Notes: a model not told the origin generated them from the sequence alone. DNA of 64,000 bases from Boswellia sacra (GCA_013180625.2 SNVD02003159.1:1-64000), one strand, 5' to 3'; counted from the first letter of the stretch, positions 10,234 to 22,800 are shown. Translations and numbers: made by a program.

Positions 10234-10599
10234 TTTGAAAGATAAAAGAATGCACGATTTTTGTTTGGGTTATAGTTTTTAGGGAACTGAAAAACCGACT
10301 TAATTAGTCACGGAGTACCGTATCCGCCACTTAACCGGGAAGTAAAATAAAACACGCAAAAGAAAATAAAGTAAAAATTATAGGAAAACCATATAATAAA
10401 AGCAAGACAACGAGATAATGAAAGCAAAAATAAAGTCAAGATATGGTACAGATAGATGATAGAAGCAAAGATAAAGTCAAGATATGGGGTAGATAAATAA
10501 TAAAAGCAAGGACAACCAAATAATAAAAACAAAAATAAGATCAAGATATGGTACAAAAGTCAAGATATGGTACAGATAGATGAGGTAGATAGAACCTGA
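10234..10599. repeat. Spacer after pol with ~30-bp degenerate repeats
   Basis: On the plus strand AAAGTCAAGATATGG followed by TACAGATAGATGA or GTAGATAAATAATA recurs at about 10431, 10475, 10538 and 10557, with AAAGCAA spacers. No coding frame with a recognisable product is present. Nearer the NABP-like start, on the minus strand, there is an A-rich leader ending CTTTCAAAATG. Confidence 0.5.
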
Positions 10600-11869
10600 T
10601 TAATTAGGATAGACAGGATCAAGAGAGATCTCCTCGAGACACATAAACTGACTTTCCCTTTCCACATAATTTTTCAACTGTTGCCCATTAACTTTGAAAA
10701 TTCGACCATCAGTGGGATCCTCAATCTACACCGCTCCATTGGGAAAAACGTGCTTTACGATAAATGGTCCAGTCCATCGAGATCTCAACTTTCCAGGGTG
10801 TAAATGCAATCGCGAATCATAAAGACAAACTCATTGATTTAGCTCAAAGTTTTTCCTCAAGATTTGCTTGTCGTGAGCCGCTTTCATCTTAGCCTTGTAA
10901 ATCTTGGAGTTGTCATAGGCATCATTCCGCAATTCTTCTATTTCAGACAATTGTAACTTTCTTTGAAGACCTGCAACACTCAAATCAAAGTTAAGGGCTT
11001 TGACAGCCCAATAAGCTTTATGTTCTAGCTCAACAGGTAAATGACAAGCTTTCCCATAGACAAGCAATATGGAGACATCCCTAGATAGTTTTGTACGCAG
11101 TGCGATAAGCCCATAATGCATCAGAAAGGTGTAAAGACCAGTCTTTGCGATTCGGGTTAACAGTCTTTTCTAGAATCTGCTTGACCTCCCTATTTACGAG
11201 TTCAGCTTGCCCATTTGTCTGTGGATGGTATGTGGTGGAAATCTTATGAAGAACACCATACCTGCGCATCAAAGCTTCAAAAGAACGGTTACAGAAATGT
11301 GTCCCTTGGTCACTGATGATGACACGTGGCGTACCATACCTAGACAACACGTTTTCTTTTAAGAATTTTACCACGGTTGTGTTATCATTAGTACGACAAG
11401 CCATAGCCTCCACCCATTTGGACACATAATCAACAGCTAGAAGAATATAAAGATAACCAAAAGATGGAGGAAAAGGTCCCATAAAGTCAATACCCCAACA
11501 ATCAAATATCTCAATAACAAGAATAGGGCTAAGAGGCATCATATGACGGCGAGATAAAGCCCCCAACTTTTGACATCTTTCACATGAACGACAAAAATTG
11601 TTAGTATCTTTAAACAAAGTGGGCCAATAGAGTCCACACTGTAAAATTTTTGCAGCAGTCTTTTTTATTGAGAAATGACCACCACAAGCAGTGCCATGGC
11701 AAAAGTTTAAGACACTAGCAATTTCACTATCAGGAATGCAACGTCGCATAATTTGGTCAGCGCAATATTTGAAAAGATAAGGATCATCCCAATAAAAATT
11801 ACGCACCTCAACCAAGAACTTACGCTTATCTTGTACACTCCAGTTAGATGGAACTTCCCCGCAAACCAA
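10600..11869 (-). pseudogene. pol: Athila integrase (broken)
   Basis: The zinc-binding H-H-C-C region ('HGTACGGHF', '[11 protein letters not shown]') is followed by the core with '[10 protein letters not shown]', '[11 protein letters not shown]' and 'ELVNREVKQ', carrying the catalytic D, D and E. The frame is open 11869-11081, shifts at about 11100, resumes through '[20 protein letters not shown]' (10831-11121), then meets a TGA at 10831 and a TAG near 10730 before the natural-looking end at TAA 10600-10602. This is a gypsy-type integrase without chromodomain, as expected for Athila. Confidence 0.9.
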
Positions 11870-11947
11870 GTAATTTACAATATGTGCATACCAAGGTACT
11901 TGGCTTATAGTGAAAAGATGTTCATCAGGGAAATCATCTTGAATGGG

Positions 11948-13615
11948 TTAGACATTAGTGGAATCATGGAACTCAAGACGGGACAAATGATCTGCTATAA
12001 CATTTTCGACGCCCTTTTTGTCCTTAATGGTTAGATCAAATTCCTGCAAAAGAAGAATCCATCTAATTAGACGGGCCTTAGCATCCTTTTTAGAAAAAAG
12101 GTACTTCGGAGTTGCATGGTCAATAAACACAGTAATAAATGAACCAATTAAATAAAAACGAAATTTGTCCAAGGCAAAAACAACAGCTAATAGTTCCTTT
12201 TCAGTAGTAGAATAATTCATTTAAGCATCATTTAAGGTTCTACTAGCATATTAAACAACAAAGGGTTTGCCCTCCCTTCTTTGACCAAGGACTGCTCCTA
12301 CAGCATAGTTACTGGCATCACACATAATCTCAAATGGAAGGCTCCAATCAGGTGACTGCATAATAGGGGCTGTGGTGAGTTTGGCAATTAATGTCTGAAA
12401 TGCGTCCTCACAAGCTTGAGTCCACGCAAATTCAGCATCTTTCAATAAGAGGTTACACAATAGTCTAGATATAGAAGAAAAATTTTCTATAAACCTCCTA
12501 TAAAAACCAGCATGCCCTAGAAAAGATCGAACATCTTTTATCATTTTGGGTGTAGGTAATTTAGAGATCAACTCGATTTTAGCCTTGTCAACCTCCATTC
12601 CTCTTTCTGAAACAATGTGTCCCAAAACAATCCCAGAAGACACCATGAAATGACATTTTTCCCAATTAAGCACAAGTCCTTTTTCTTCACACCTACTCAA
12701 AACAGATTTTAAGTTAAGTAGACATGAATCAAAAGAGTTACCAAAAACAGTCAAATCATCCATAAAAACCTCCATGCATTTTTCAACCATGTCTGAGAAA
12801 ATACTAAGCATGCAACGTTGAAAAGTAGCTGGTGCATTACATAATCCAAATGGCATCCTACGAAAGCATAAGTACCAAAAGGGCATGTAAAGGTAGTCTT
12901 ATCCTGATCCTCTAGAGCTATCTCTATCTTGGTAATATCCTGAATACCCATCGAGAAAGCAATAAAAGGGATGACCAGCTACACGTTCCAAAATTTGGTC
13001 AATAAAAGGCAATGGAAAGTAGTCTTTTCGGGTGGCTGTGTTTAATTTCCTATAATCAATGCACATCCGCCATCTGGTTACTACCCTAGTTGGAACAGAC
13101 ACTCCTTTATCATTTTGAACCATAGTTACTCCAGATTTCTTAGGCACTACCTGTGTTGGACTTACCCATTGACTATCAGATATTGGATAGATTATACCTG
13201 CATCTAATAGTTTTAAGACTTCTTTCTTTACCACTTCTTTCATTGTTGGATTAAGTCTTCTTTGGGGGTCTCTACGAGGTTGGGTACCTTCCTCTAGATG
13301 GATTCTATGGGAGCATATTAATGGAGAAATACTTTTAATATCAGCTAGAGTCCATCCTAGTGCAGACTTATGTTCTTTTAACAAGTTTATCAATTTTTCA
13401 TCTTGTTCAACACTAAGTTCTGAAGAAATAATAACAGGAAAGATATCACCTGCTCCCAAGAAAACGTGCTTCAAACCTTTGGGCAATGGAGAAAGTTTAA
13501 CTTTTGGAGCCTCTAAGTTAGAGGGTTTTGGCTTCTCTCTTCCACGAGGCAATTTTTCAAAGCGTGGTTGCCAAAATCGAGTCCTTTTATCCTGTGAGTC
13601 AAAAACACCAAACAC
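11948..13615 (-). pseudogene. pol: Athila reverse transcriptase-RNase H (broken)
   Basis: RT begins before 13615 and shows 'WRMCIDYRKLNTATRKD', 'FLDGYSGYYQ', 'RMPFGLCNAPATFQRCM' and 'VFMDDLTVFG', the catalytic box (FMDD form). 'GIVLGHIVSERGMEVDKAK' and 'VRSFLGHAGFYRRFI' follow. RNase H has 'IMCDASNYAVGAVLGQ' and '[19 protein letters not shown]'. A short frameshifted segment near 12890-12950, a second near 12850-12886 and a break near 12220-12250 interrupt it. The region between the protease and 13615 also has stops (about 13690 and 13763). Confidence 0.92.
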
Positions 13616-13762
13616 ATTAGTCGTATCATGAGGATAAAATAAATTTTCAAAATCAGAATCAAAAAGGTATTCTAAAGAGTCAGAATCTTATTTTCTATAA
13701 GCCTCATCTGAGATAAGTGTGTCTATCATATATGAATGGTAGCAATCATCCTCCTCTCGTGG

Positions 13763-14770
13763 TTACTTTCCAATATGAAAAATATTCACCTCAAGAGTCA
13801 TATTACCAAATGATAATTTCATGAGACCGTTCCTGTAATTAATAAAAGCATTAGCAGTGGCAAGAAAAGGTCTCCCTAAAATAAAAGGAATTTTGGACTC
13901 CATATTAACCACAGACTGAGTATCTAAAACAAGAAAATCAACAGGGTAATAAAATTTATCAATCTGTAATAAAACATCTTCCACTATTCCCCGTGGTTTC
14001 TTGACTGATCGGTCGGCCAATTGTAGAACTACGGATGTGGGTTTGATCTCTCCAAGTCCTAATTGTAAGTAAACAGAATAGGGCATGAGATTGACACTTG
14101 CTCCCAAGTCTAACAATGCTTGACTGATTTCATGTGTCCCAATCTGGCAGGAAATTGTAGGACACCCTGGATCTTTGTACTTGGGTGGGGTTTTCTGTTT
14201 AATGACTGCACTTACCTGTTCCGTCAAGAATGTAGTCTTCTTGACATGGTACTTTCTTTTGATAGTGCATAGATCCTTGATAACTTTGGCATAAGCCGGA
14301 ACCTGTTTGATTACATGCAACAAGGGAAGATTAATCTTAACTTGTTTTAAGTGTTCTAGAATCTCACCTTGAACTTTCGAGTTTTTCCCATTAGATCTGA
14401 GAGCTTGAGGAAAAGGCACTGGAATCGAAAATTTCTTTTCAAGTTCTTTCTCAAAAATTTCCTTCTTTTGCGGGAGAACATCTTTGTTTTCCATGGTAGG
14501 ATTGATTGGCAATGTAGGCTCATTTAAGATCTTACCACTTCGAGTAGTGATGGCATTTACCTCTTCCAGATTTTGTGTGTCAGAAGTAGAGGCTTGTGCC
14601 ATGTGTTGCCCTTTTGGATTAGATTGAGTTTGAGATGGAAACTTACCTCGCTCTTGTATGGTCAAAGCACTAGTTAGCTTAGTGATTTGACTTTTGATCT
14701 CCTTGTTCTCTTCCACCACTTGTGCAAGAACTGTTTCAAATTTTTGGTTAGTCTTATTTTGGGCCTCCAT
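13763..14770 (-). pseudogene. pol: Athila retropepsin region of gag-pol
   Basis: A 335-codon open stretch. The N-terminal half is polar and charged (nucleocapsid-protease linker) and contains 'VNAITTRSGKIL', common in Athila polyproteins. The aspartic protease follows: 'ALLDLGASVNLMPYSVY' carries D-L-G where D-T/S-G is expected, a changed but common Athila form, and 'IPFILGRPFLATANAFI' is the conserved flap/C-terminal block. It stays in frame with gag upstream across one TAG at 14918-14920 and with pol downstream across a TAA near 13763. Confidence 0.88.
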
Positions 14771-14917
14771 AAATACTTGTACGGTGTCCTCTAAGGAATT
14801 CTTAACTTGTGGTGCATTGTATTGAGGTGCTTGATAAGACTTGGGTGGTGGTTGTTCCTGTTTCCATTGGTTGTTGTTTTGGGGGTTAGACTTCCAACTA
14901 AAGTTTGGGTGGTTTCT

Positions 14918-15973
14918 CTAGCCAGGGTTATAGGTTTCAGAATAGGGTGAATAAGGCTTTTTGTACATCCCTAAGGCGTTACATTGTTCCTCGTACACCC
15001 CTCTTATCTCACTGTAAGTTGGACAATCCTGAGCTAAGTGTTCCACCCCTCCACAAATAAAACATGGATCTTGTGATTCAACCTTAGCAACTGTATGGGT
15101 GACCTTCCTATCTTTGGTTTTCAAGACTTCCAATTCCCTAGTTAAGACTTCTAATTGGGCTTTAAGTTTGTCCTCTTCCCTAAGATGGTAAATTCCACTA
15201 GATCGTGACCTATTTGTGCTATCTGTAGCATTAGGTCCAGTCCATGTGTGGGCTTTTTCAGCTAAGTCTTTGAGGAATTCTAAGGCTTCCTCAGGGTCTT
15301 TTTGAAGAAACTCCCCGTTGCACATCATCTCAACAAATTGGCGCTCCCTAATTTTGAGTCCCTCATAGAAGTAACTAACCAAGCGCCAATTTTCATACCC
15401 ATGATGAGGACACATGTTTAACAACTCTTTAAATCTCTCCCAAGTTTGGTACAAAGTTTCACTATCTTTTTGGGAGAAAAAGGAAATTTGTCTTTTTAGG
15501 CCGTTAGTCTTATGTTGTGGAAAATATTTGTTAAAAAACACTTGGGTCATTTCTGTCCAAGTTTCTATGGATCTCAGCCTTAAAGAGTATAGCCAACTCT
15601 TTGCCCTGTCTTTTAGAGAAAAAGGGAAAAATTTTAACCTGACAGAATCTATGGCATTGGCCTGACTATGAAAGGTGCCCACTACTTCTTCAAATTTTCT
15701 AACATGCATATACGGGTTTTCACTATCTAAACCATGAAAAGTTGGTAAAAGATGTATCATCCCAGGGTGAAAGTCCAATTTTGATGTATTAGGTGAAAAT
15801 ATGATACATGATGGTGTGGTTGTGCGGGTAGGATGCAAGTAATCTTTTAGAGTTTTAACAGGGTTGTCCTCATGTTAGCTCATTGTATCAGAATTAGAAG
15901 ATGAAGATGAACTAATAATTGGTTTTTCTTCGGTTGCAAAATCTTGTTGTGGTTCTAATTCTGATTTTTTCAT
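14918..15973 (-). pseudogene. gag: Athila gag
   Basis: The likely original start is ATG 15971-15973 ('MKKSELEP'), with an in-frame TAA near 15875; the remainder is open from 15838. The retrotransposon gag domain is clear ('FHGLDSENPYMHVRKFEEV', 'LKFFPFSLKDRAKSWLYSL', 'WERFKELLNMCPHHGYENW', 'MMCNGEFL'). A CCHC knuckle, C-x2-C-x4-H-x4-C (CFICGGVEHLAQDC), lies near the end. A TAG at 14918-14920 sits where the sequence otherwise continues in frame into the protease. Gag builds the particle and packages RNA. Confidence 0.92.
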
Positions 15974-16159
15974 AAATCTCCCTCGTTTGTCTCTAGATTG
16001 CTTCATACATCACTCACAATTTGTCTCTCTTTTTGTTTTTTTGTTTTTTGTTTTTTTTTTGTTTTTTTTTTCAAACAAGAAGGTTCTCAAATAAAGTCAA
16101 AAAAAAACAATAAGATAACCAAAGTTAGAGAGAATAATAATAACAATAATAATAAAAAA

Positions 16160-16615
16160 ACAAACAAGGTGGCAAAGCCAACCTTTGACAAGTATATATA
16201 GAACAATAAAAAAAAATAAAACAAACAAGGCGACAAAGCTGACCTTTAACAAGTAAAAGAAATAAGGCGGCAAAGCCGACCTTTAACAAGTAAAATAATA
16301 ATAACAATAATAATAATAAAACAAACAAGGTGGCAAAGCCAATCTTTGACAAGTATATATAGAATATAAAAAATAAAACAAACAAGGCGGCAAAGCCGAC
16401 CTTTAACAAGTAAAATAATAATAACAATAATAATAATAAAACAAACAATATGGCAAAGCCGTCCTTTAACAAGTAAAAGAAATAAGGCGGCAAAGCCGAC
16501 ATTTAACAAGTAAAATAATAATAATAATAATAAAACAAACAAGGTGGCAAAGCCGTCCTTTAACAAGTAAAACAAACAAGGCGGCAAAGCCGACCTTTGA
16601 AAAGTAAAAGGAATA
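16160..16615 (-). repeat. Nine-copy hairpin repeat in the Athila 5' leader
   Basis: The unit AAGGCGGCAAAGCCGACC followed by TTTAACAAGTAAAA occurs at about 16167, 16227, 16264, 16328, 16385, 16448, 16484, 16541 and 16578, with AT-rich spacers (ATAATAATAACAATAATA) of variable length. CGGCAAAGCCG is a perfect 4-bp stem with a 3-base loop. Long leucine/phenylalanine-rich frames on the minus strand here are by-products of the repeat. The array lies in the untranslated leader between primer site and gag, where packaging or translation signals of retroelements usually are. Confidence 0.9.
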
Positions 16616-16715
16616 AAGTTAGTCAAAGTTAGGAAAATTAGGAAAATTATGCCAAGTTAGGCCAAGAGAAAGAAAAAGAAATGAAAAATATAAATCGTCT
16701 TTCTTCTATTTTACC

Positions 16716-16733
16716 TCCCCGGCAACGGCGCCA
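16716..16733 (-). promoter_or_regulatory. Primer binding site, tRNA-Asp type
   Basis: On the minus strand TGGCGCCGTTGCCGGGGA starts five bases inside the 5' LTR end. It is complementary to the 3' end of plant tRNA-Asp(GTC), the primer known for Athila elements. The perfect 18-base form fixes the LTR boundary at 16739. Confidence 0.85.
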
Positions 16734-16738
16734 ATTTT

Positions 16739-18156
16739 TGGTTATACCCAAAATATACCGTGGTTATTGTAGTATATGTTAAGGTGTCGAATCCACAAGG
16801 AGGCCTTCGATAAAAGAGATTAGTAAAACAAAAATATTAAAAAGATAATAAAGATGTAAAATTTAACTTTGAAGTGATTGGTTCTAAAGAAAATACAATG
16901 TTTAATAATTGAAAACAATTGATGGTAATTAAGAAGTAAGGCATCGAGAATCACTTATATGTTTTGTAAATCTAATCCCCACTTTGATTTAATAATTATA
17001 ACTCAATTGAAAGTTTCACATCCCAAACAATCAATCGGAAAATATGTATAGTATAGCATAAATGATAAACACATGTATTTGATATGCATAAACTCTTTAC
17101 AAGCAATATTTACCAACAACGTTCATCCTTACAAGTTATCCAAGAGCGACAATATATCACATGACAATATTGCAGTAAAGGACTAACTCATAAAACGAAA
17201 CTACCAGTAAAAATTATAATTCAACACGAATTTCACATAAAGAAAGCATGACTGAATTTATATGAAATTGAGATTATAATTTCTGGATTAAAAAAAGAAT
17301 CACAAGATGAGAAAGAGTTTAACACAAACAAACATACAATCTTTATAGCCTTGAGGTAGAATGAAAGTGGAGAAATAGATAAACTACACATACAAGTTCA
17401 TCTCTAGCCTTACCAAGAGTCTAGCCTAACTTACAATTCATTCTTATCATTTCTAAAGAGAAAATACAAGAGAGAATTGTAATATACAATGATAAATGTG
17501 AACTCAAATGATTTTTCCCCCCCCCACCAATCAATTCCTCAAGTTGTCCTTAAATAGGTGGAACTATTATACCAAACTTCCACCAATTTTTTCACATTGG
17601 CGGCCTCCAAACATTCCACCAACTTACAGCTGATTTTTGACCACCAAATGGATCGAATTGGGCTTTCTGGAAAACATGAAAGTTGTAGCATTTTGTCTTA
17701 GCTTTCTAGGGCCACTAGATTCATGCAATTTGGACAAGTATTCTCTGAGATATGGCCCAAATACTGTACATGGGTCAGGTTGAGAAACAACTGCAATTTG
17801 GTTTTGTTGTGTCTCAATTTCGGCCCATCAAATGTTGGATTTGGGCTTTTGATTGTTCTTCAACTTTGTGTAAAATTGAGACATGTTTCTTCAGGTTCAA
17901 TAATCTCTCCATTTTGATCTATAGATTGAGAGTTGTGTCCATTTTATTAAACCTGAAAAAAATGATTTCCATTAATCACAATTTAAGGACAACACTTTAT
18001 TTCAAGATAAAGACTGAAGAAAATGCAAAAGAAATGAAACAAATATAAAAGAGGCATAAGCAAAATAATTATGCTAAAATATCATAAAAGCTTTATAATA
18101 CTATCCAATTAGCATTAATTATTTATACTTAAGAGTGTACTTTCATGCATTTATCA
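16739..18156 (-). repeat. 5' LTR of the Athila-type element
   Basis: A 1418-bp copy of the 6205-7613 LTR. On the minus strand it starts TGATAAATGC and ends TATAACCA. The primer site follows after AAAAT. The frames at 17723-18048 are internal to it and have no coding significance. Confidence 0.92.
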
Positions 18157-19383
18157 GCTGCGCAATAATATCCATAAACGTTTATCTACTAAATGAAACA
18201 CAATAAAAGCTTTCAAGATCAAAAGAGAATTACAGGCATGAAGCTCACACGCTTCTACAACAAAAGAGAATTAAAAACTGTCAGAAATTTTGTTTCAAAC
18301 CATATATTATATTACATGAAACAAATTATTGAACAAAAGTAATTTGTTTTCTTCTCAATTAAGCTGACTTCTTTTTCTTGTGTTATAGATTTAATTAATT
18401 ATCATGCCTTCTCATATAGAGATATGTTTTTATTAATTCTCTAATTGGCTCAGCATCGTTATCATAAACAAATAATAGTTACTATTTATACTTGTAAGCA
18501 CGTCTACAATTTTCGAAAGGGAACAAATTTAAAACTTAATTGGAAAAAGTAAAAGAAGAAAACTGCATCATTTGGTCAAATGGAAAGGGAAAACAAAAAA
18601 AAAATTGATTTGATTGCCATTATAAATAAATAAATAATTTTTTGAGTTCATTGCGTTGGGATTAACACTTCCTCATTTGGGTTCATGAATTTCGTAAAGG
18701 AGAAGCAATCAGAGGTTGTTAATGGTCCATTTGTTGCTTCTTTACTTAATTTGCATAAAAGTTATAAATATATTTCTTCTAGCTAGTTAGCTTTGTTAAG
18801 ACTTTTTATACATATATATGCATCTAACTTTGTTATCATGCATGTGAGAGACAAAGAAGTAGTCTAACCAAAGCCATAATAAGATTTGACCCTAACAAAT
18901 TAGCACATGGTGTTAGTTGAAATTTTCCACTAGAGCTGGTAAACGAGTCGTGAATTCTGATTACATCATTGACTATAAGCATTATTTTTATATGTATATC
19001 GAATTATTTAAAATCAAATTATATATCTTAATTTTCACCCACCCTACCCCAATAATATATCAGCAATCTGTTTTTCATTGATACCTATTAATAGATTTGG
19101 TGGTTTGATGTCATGTCATCTTAAATTTGCACAATATTAGTCCTCTATGTGTAAAACAATATAAGGATCCACTCATAGGACAGCAGTTCTGTGGTAATAT
19201 TGAAAGTTATGTCTTTCAAAGTGATTAAATTTTTTGACCAATGCATAGATCCTTCAACGAAATTGATGCCAGATAAATCGACAGATAATAGAGGACAAAT
19301 GAACAAAGATAAATTGATTTACGACAATTGCACAAAAAAAATCATAACCAAAATTGATTTTTTATAATTAACGATATTCATCC

Positions 19384-19465
19384 TCGCGCACACGCATAAA
19401 CACATACATATATATACATACAAACATGCATACATACATATATATATATGTATATATATACATAC
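19384..19465. repeat. CATA/TA microsatellite
   Basis: Imperfect (CACACATA), (CATA) and (TA) runs, including the self-complementary ACATATATATATATGTATATATATACAT part. Confidence 0.8.
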
Positions 19466-19702
19466 TCAAATAATGCTACCTATAAATCTGTCTACTTCTT
19501 GTCCATCCATATCTAGTAAGAGCTCTACCTTAAGGCAATAATGTCTCTTGAGCTGATATGAGAAATCTTATAATTTAATTTTGCCCTTATGAATATGGAA
19601 AATTCTTTCGAATTCAGAAACAAGTAAGGGTGGACCCAAAAAAAAAAAAAAAAAAAAAGCTATACCATATGCGTGCAGGTGCGCACACAACGTATAAGGA
19701 AC

Positions 19703-19840
19703 CTGCTTCTTGAGTTCCTTTCCAGCTGTGAAGAGATCTTCTACGCATTGAGTGTTTCCAAATGATCTGCTCAAAGAATCCAAACCCTCTGTAGATTTAG
19801 TAATGTCTTCAATATCTGACTGCTTCACTTGATTACCCAT
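19703..19840 (-). CDS. Possible first exon of an unidentified gene
   Basis: From ATG 19838-19840 the minus strand reads 46 codons of polar, non-repetitive sequence ('MGNQVKQSDIEDITKSTEGL' then 'CVEDLFTAGKELKKQ') and then meets AAGCAG|GTTCCT, a fair splice donor at 19703/19702. Beyond it the frame runs into a poly-T/poly-F intron-like stretch. I do not recognise the product and see no clear second exon downstream on the minus strand, so it may be a gene fragment or chance. Confidence 0.3.
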
Positions 19841-22800
19841 TTTCTGGTGTGAATACCAAATAACTACGTTTACTATTTGCTGCTATTTGCTTCAGGTTTC
19901 TGTCTTCAATAAATAGTATACACCTAAGATAAATGAGTCCACATATAAATGATTATCTATTAATAATTCTTTAGTGAATCTATTTGCAGTTAGCGCAGTC
20001 GACACACAAAAGAATCCGTCATAAGGTTTTATTAATAAAATTAATTAAATAACGTTTCAAATGAGTAATTTATTGACTTAATTGATTAACTCTAGTAAAG
20101 CATATTAGAAAAATCGAGTAGAATTAATTAATTAAGGTCATTTTTCCCAGAGACCTCACGGCTCACCTCATCAAGGATCATTACAGAGTGTGATGTACCT
20201 TGATGCCAAAATCCAACAAAATTAAGTCTTTACCAACAAATAAATGTATATGCATGGAATTTTGATAAACGAAAGATTAATTCTTTGGAGAGGAGGAAAA
20301 ATATAGATTTGTGTTCTTAGAGCCAACAAAAAAAATACTTATTAATTTGAATAGTAATATACATCTCAAAATTTATCCTATAAATTTAAACTTAACACAT
20401 CATTCATTACATCATTAACATACCCATGTGTTAATCATTAATTAATTGAATAGATATCATTTAAAAAATAAAATTCGGGATAGAATTTAGAAATAGTTTC
20501 ATTATTTTATTAATTTTGCACCGATTGTGAAGCTAAAATCCCTGCGGAGCAAAAGTTGATGTGCCACTACAAGAAGAAAATAATAATAAATAAGAAGACT
20601 GAAGGCTGCTTCAACCAGTCTTTCCGAATGAAGATTGCTTGTATGTAAACCAAACCTTATGTGCTGAGTGCTGATTTGTTGGGAGCAAGCAAGCAAGCAT
20701 CAAATCAGTCGTTGGCTACGTGTACTCATCATCTGCCTATTTTCAGCTTATTAAACTTTAATTTATTTTAATTTTTAGTCTGCTTGGCCAATTGGTCAAA
20801 ATTGACTAATATAATTATTAGGTCAAATCCTTGCATAGAAATATATATCAGTATTTTGATTGAATTAAGGACATGCAACTTATATTAGCAATGAATATTA
20901 ATACGTTCTTTTGAACAATCGTTGAACGTAATAAAACCTTTTTTTATTTATCTTTTACAAAAAAAAGTTGATAAACTTGTTGGATACACAAAAGAGATTG
21001 ATGTTATTCTTTTCACACTTTGACATGTACAAGACATTTATTTATTTTTATTTTTTTTAATAGCATGCGTGATATATTTTAAGAAATTCAAAATGATAAA
21101 TAATAAATATTGTCCTTTGATTAAAGAAATACTTCTTCATCATAAATTATGTAAAATTTTTATTACTTATTATTCTTAATTTCTTACGTGATATATAATC
21201 TAAGTTGGATGCATGCATTCATCAACTCCTATTTTTATTCAAGTAGCTAGACGTCAGAGATTTGGACTTTCTTAAAAAGCTGAAACTTACAATAATTACT
21301 CTTTAGGAACATGTGACGAATTTAACTCTTGATTGTTCATTTTTCCCATTTTATTGGTGGGATCTGATTAATGTGGAAGCTACATGGTTTTCTATATTTA
21401 TTCTTTGAAGGTCGTGTCATACTCGGCAAGAGATATGAATATTATTACTTATTTTGAAACCAAATTAATTAAAATTTTCCGCACAAAACATTGAGTTATA
21501 ATAAATGGAGTAGCAGGTTATTCTTCAATAAATGTTTTTTTGCCTCAAAACTAAGGTAGGTGTCAAAATTAAGGTTAATTAATATTTCTTTTTTATAATT
21601 GTTTTATAATAATAAAGATGAGATTTATTAAATTTTGGGAGCAATAATGATAAAACTTTGTATAAAAAATATATCAAGGGATGAAATTCAAAAAAAGAAA
21701 AAGAAAAGAATTAACGTTTGCTGCAATTTTGAATTACTTTTTCCCAATTCTTTATATTATCGGTTTATTGTTGACAAAAATTAATACACTCAATCCATTA
21801 TTCCCAAAAGTTGTTGTCATGTCATTATCACTCAAGGATATTAATTACTTGTGATAGAGATGCGAATGAAAGCTCCTAAATTAAATTGATTAAGTAGGGT
21901 TAAAGCCACAAAATATTATTTGACAAATTAAGAAAATCAGAGCAAACTGCTAACATCTAGCAGTCATTTTCTGTTTGTAAACAATTAGCATTCTATTCAA
22001 TTATTCATTTGGTGAGTGTCAGTTCATCAAATTAGATATCTTCATGCCAGAAGTATATATTAGCCCACTCTTTATAAATTGAAAATTAATTTTTCTATTT
22101 CTCATAACTAATGCACCAAAAGTTCATGAAATTCATTGGTAATGTTGTCCACATATATATTTAGATGTCAATCTCAATCAAATAATTTTCCAGTTTTCAG
22201 AGAGACAATGTATACCTCCTAAGTTTGAACAAGATGCAAAAATAAATGAATAAAGATTTGCTATAAAAATATATAATTAATTTTTCTAAATGAGCTTTGA
22301 TTAATGCAGAGTACAATCTCCTAACATACATATGTTGTTTGAAAGCCTTCCACTTCCTGCTTATTTTATTGATTTGGTGCACCTTTTAAACAAAACATGC
22401 TAAATATATTAATAAATATGAAGATTAATTAAACAATTTTTTTAATATTTAATGAGGTTAAAAATTGAGATGGATATGTTCTTTCTAAATTATGTAATCA
22501 ATATTATAAAAGCTCTGCTCTTCAAAAGATACGAAATTAAAAAAAAAAAAAAAAGATTGCAGATATTCAAAACATTGTAAATATACACATTTGGTGAAGT
22601 TTGAATTTGCCAATCCGTTTATATCAAATGTAGTACAAAAAATAAAAATAAAAATTCCCCCGAAGACGTTGATTAGATATTTGAATAAAAAATTCATTGA
22701 TCAAAAACAATTTATGGTCAGATGTAGTACATGTACGATACTGATTAACTTGATTGGTAAACATATTAATAAATATATTCATGTACATACAGACGCAATT

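Larger units (their letters stand above)
6205..18156 (-). mobile_element. Athila-type Ty3/gypsy LTR retrotransposon carrying two foreign genes
   Basis: LTRs are at 6205-7613 and 16739-18156. On the minus strand the order is 5' LTR, primer site TGGCGCCGTTGCCGGGGA (complement of plant tRNA-Asp 3' end, as in Athila), leader repeats, gag with CCHC, protease, RT, RNase H and integrase (gypsy order), then extra DNA and the 3' LTR. The Gag N-terminus and the 'ACATTGAGGACAATGT' block downstream of pol also fit Athila. The extra DNA holds a viral NABP-like frame and a LOG gene copy in the same orientation as the element. No target duplication is visible (CTTGT on the left, GCTGC on the right), so the ends may come from recombination. 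gag-pol is broken by stops and shifts. Confidence 0.92.

Noticed and set aside
16160..16615. Spaced repeats resembling a CRISPR array
   Set aside because: This is the leader of a plant retrotransposon, spacers are near-identical AT repeats, and there are no cas genes.
16125..16626. Two long minus-strand frames rich in Leu/Phe that look like membrane proteins
   Set aside because: They are produced by the nine-unit tandem repeat and AATAAT spacers; the period repeats in the residues.
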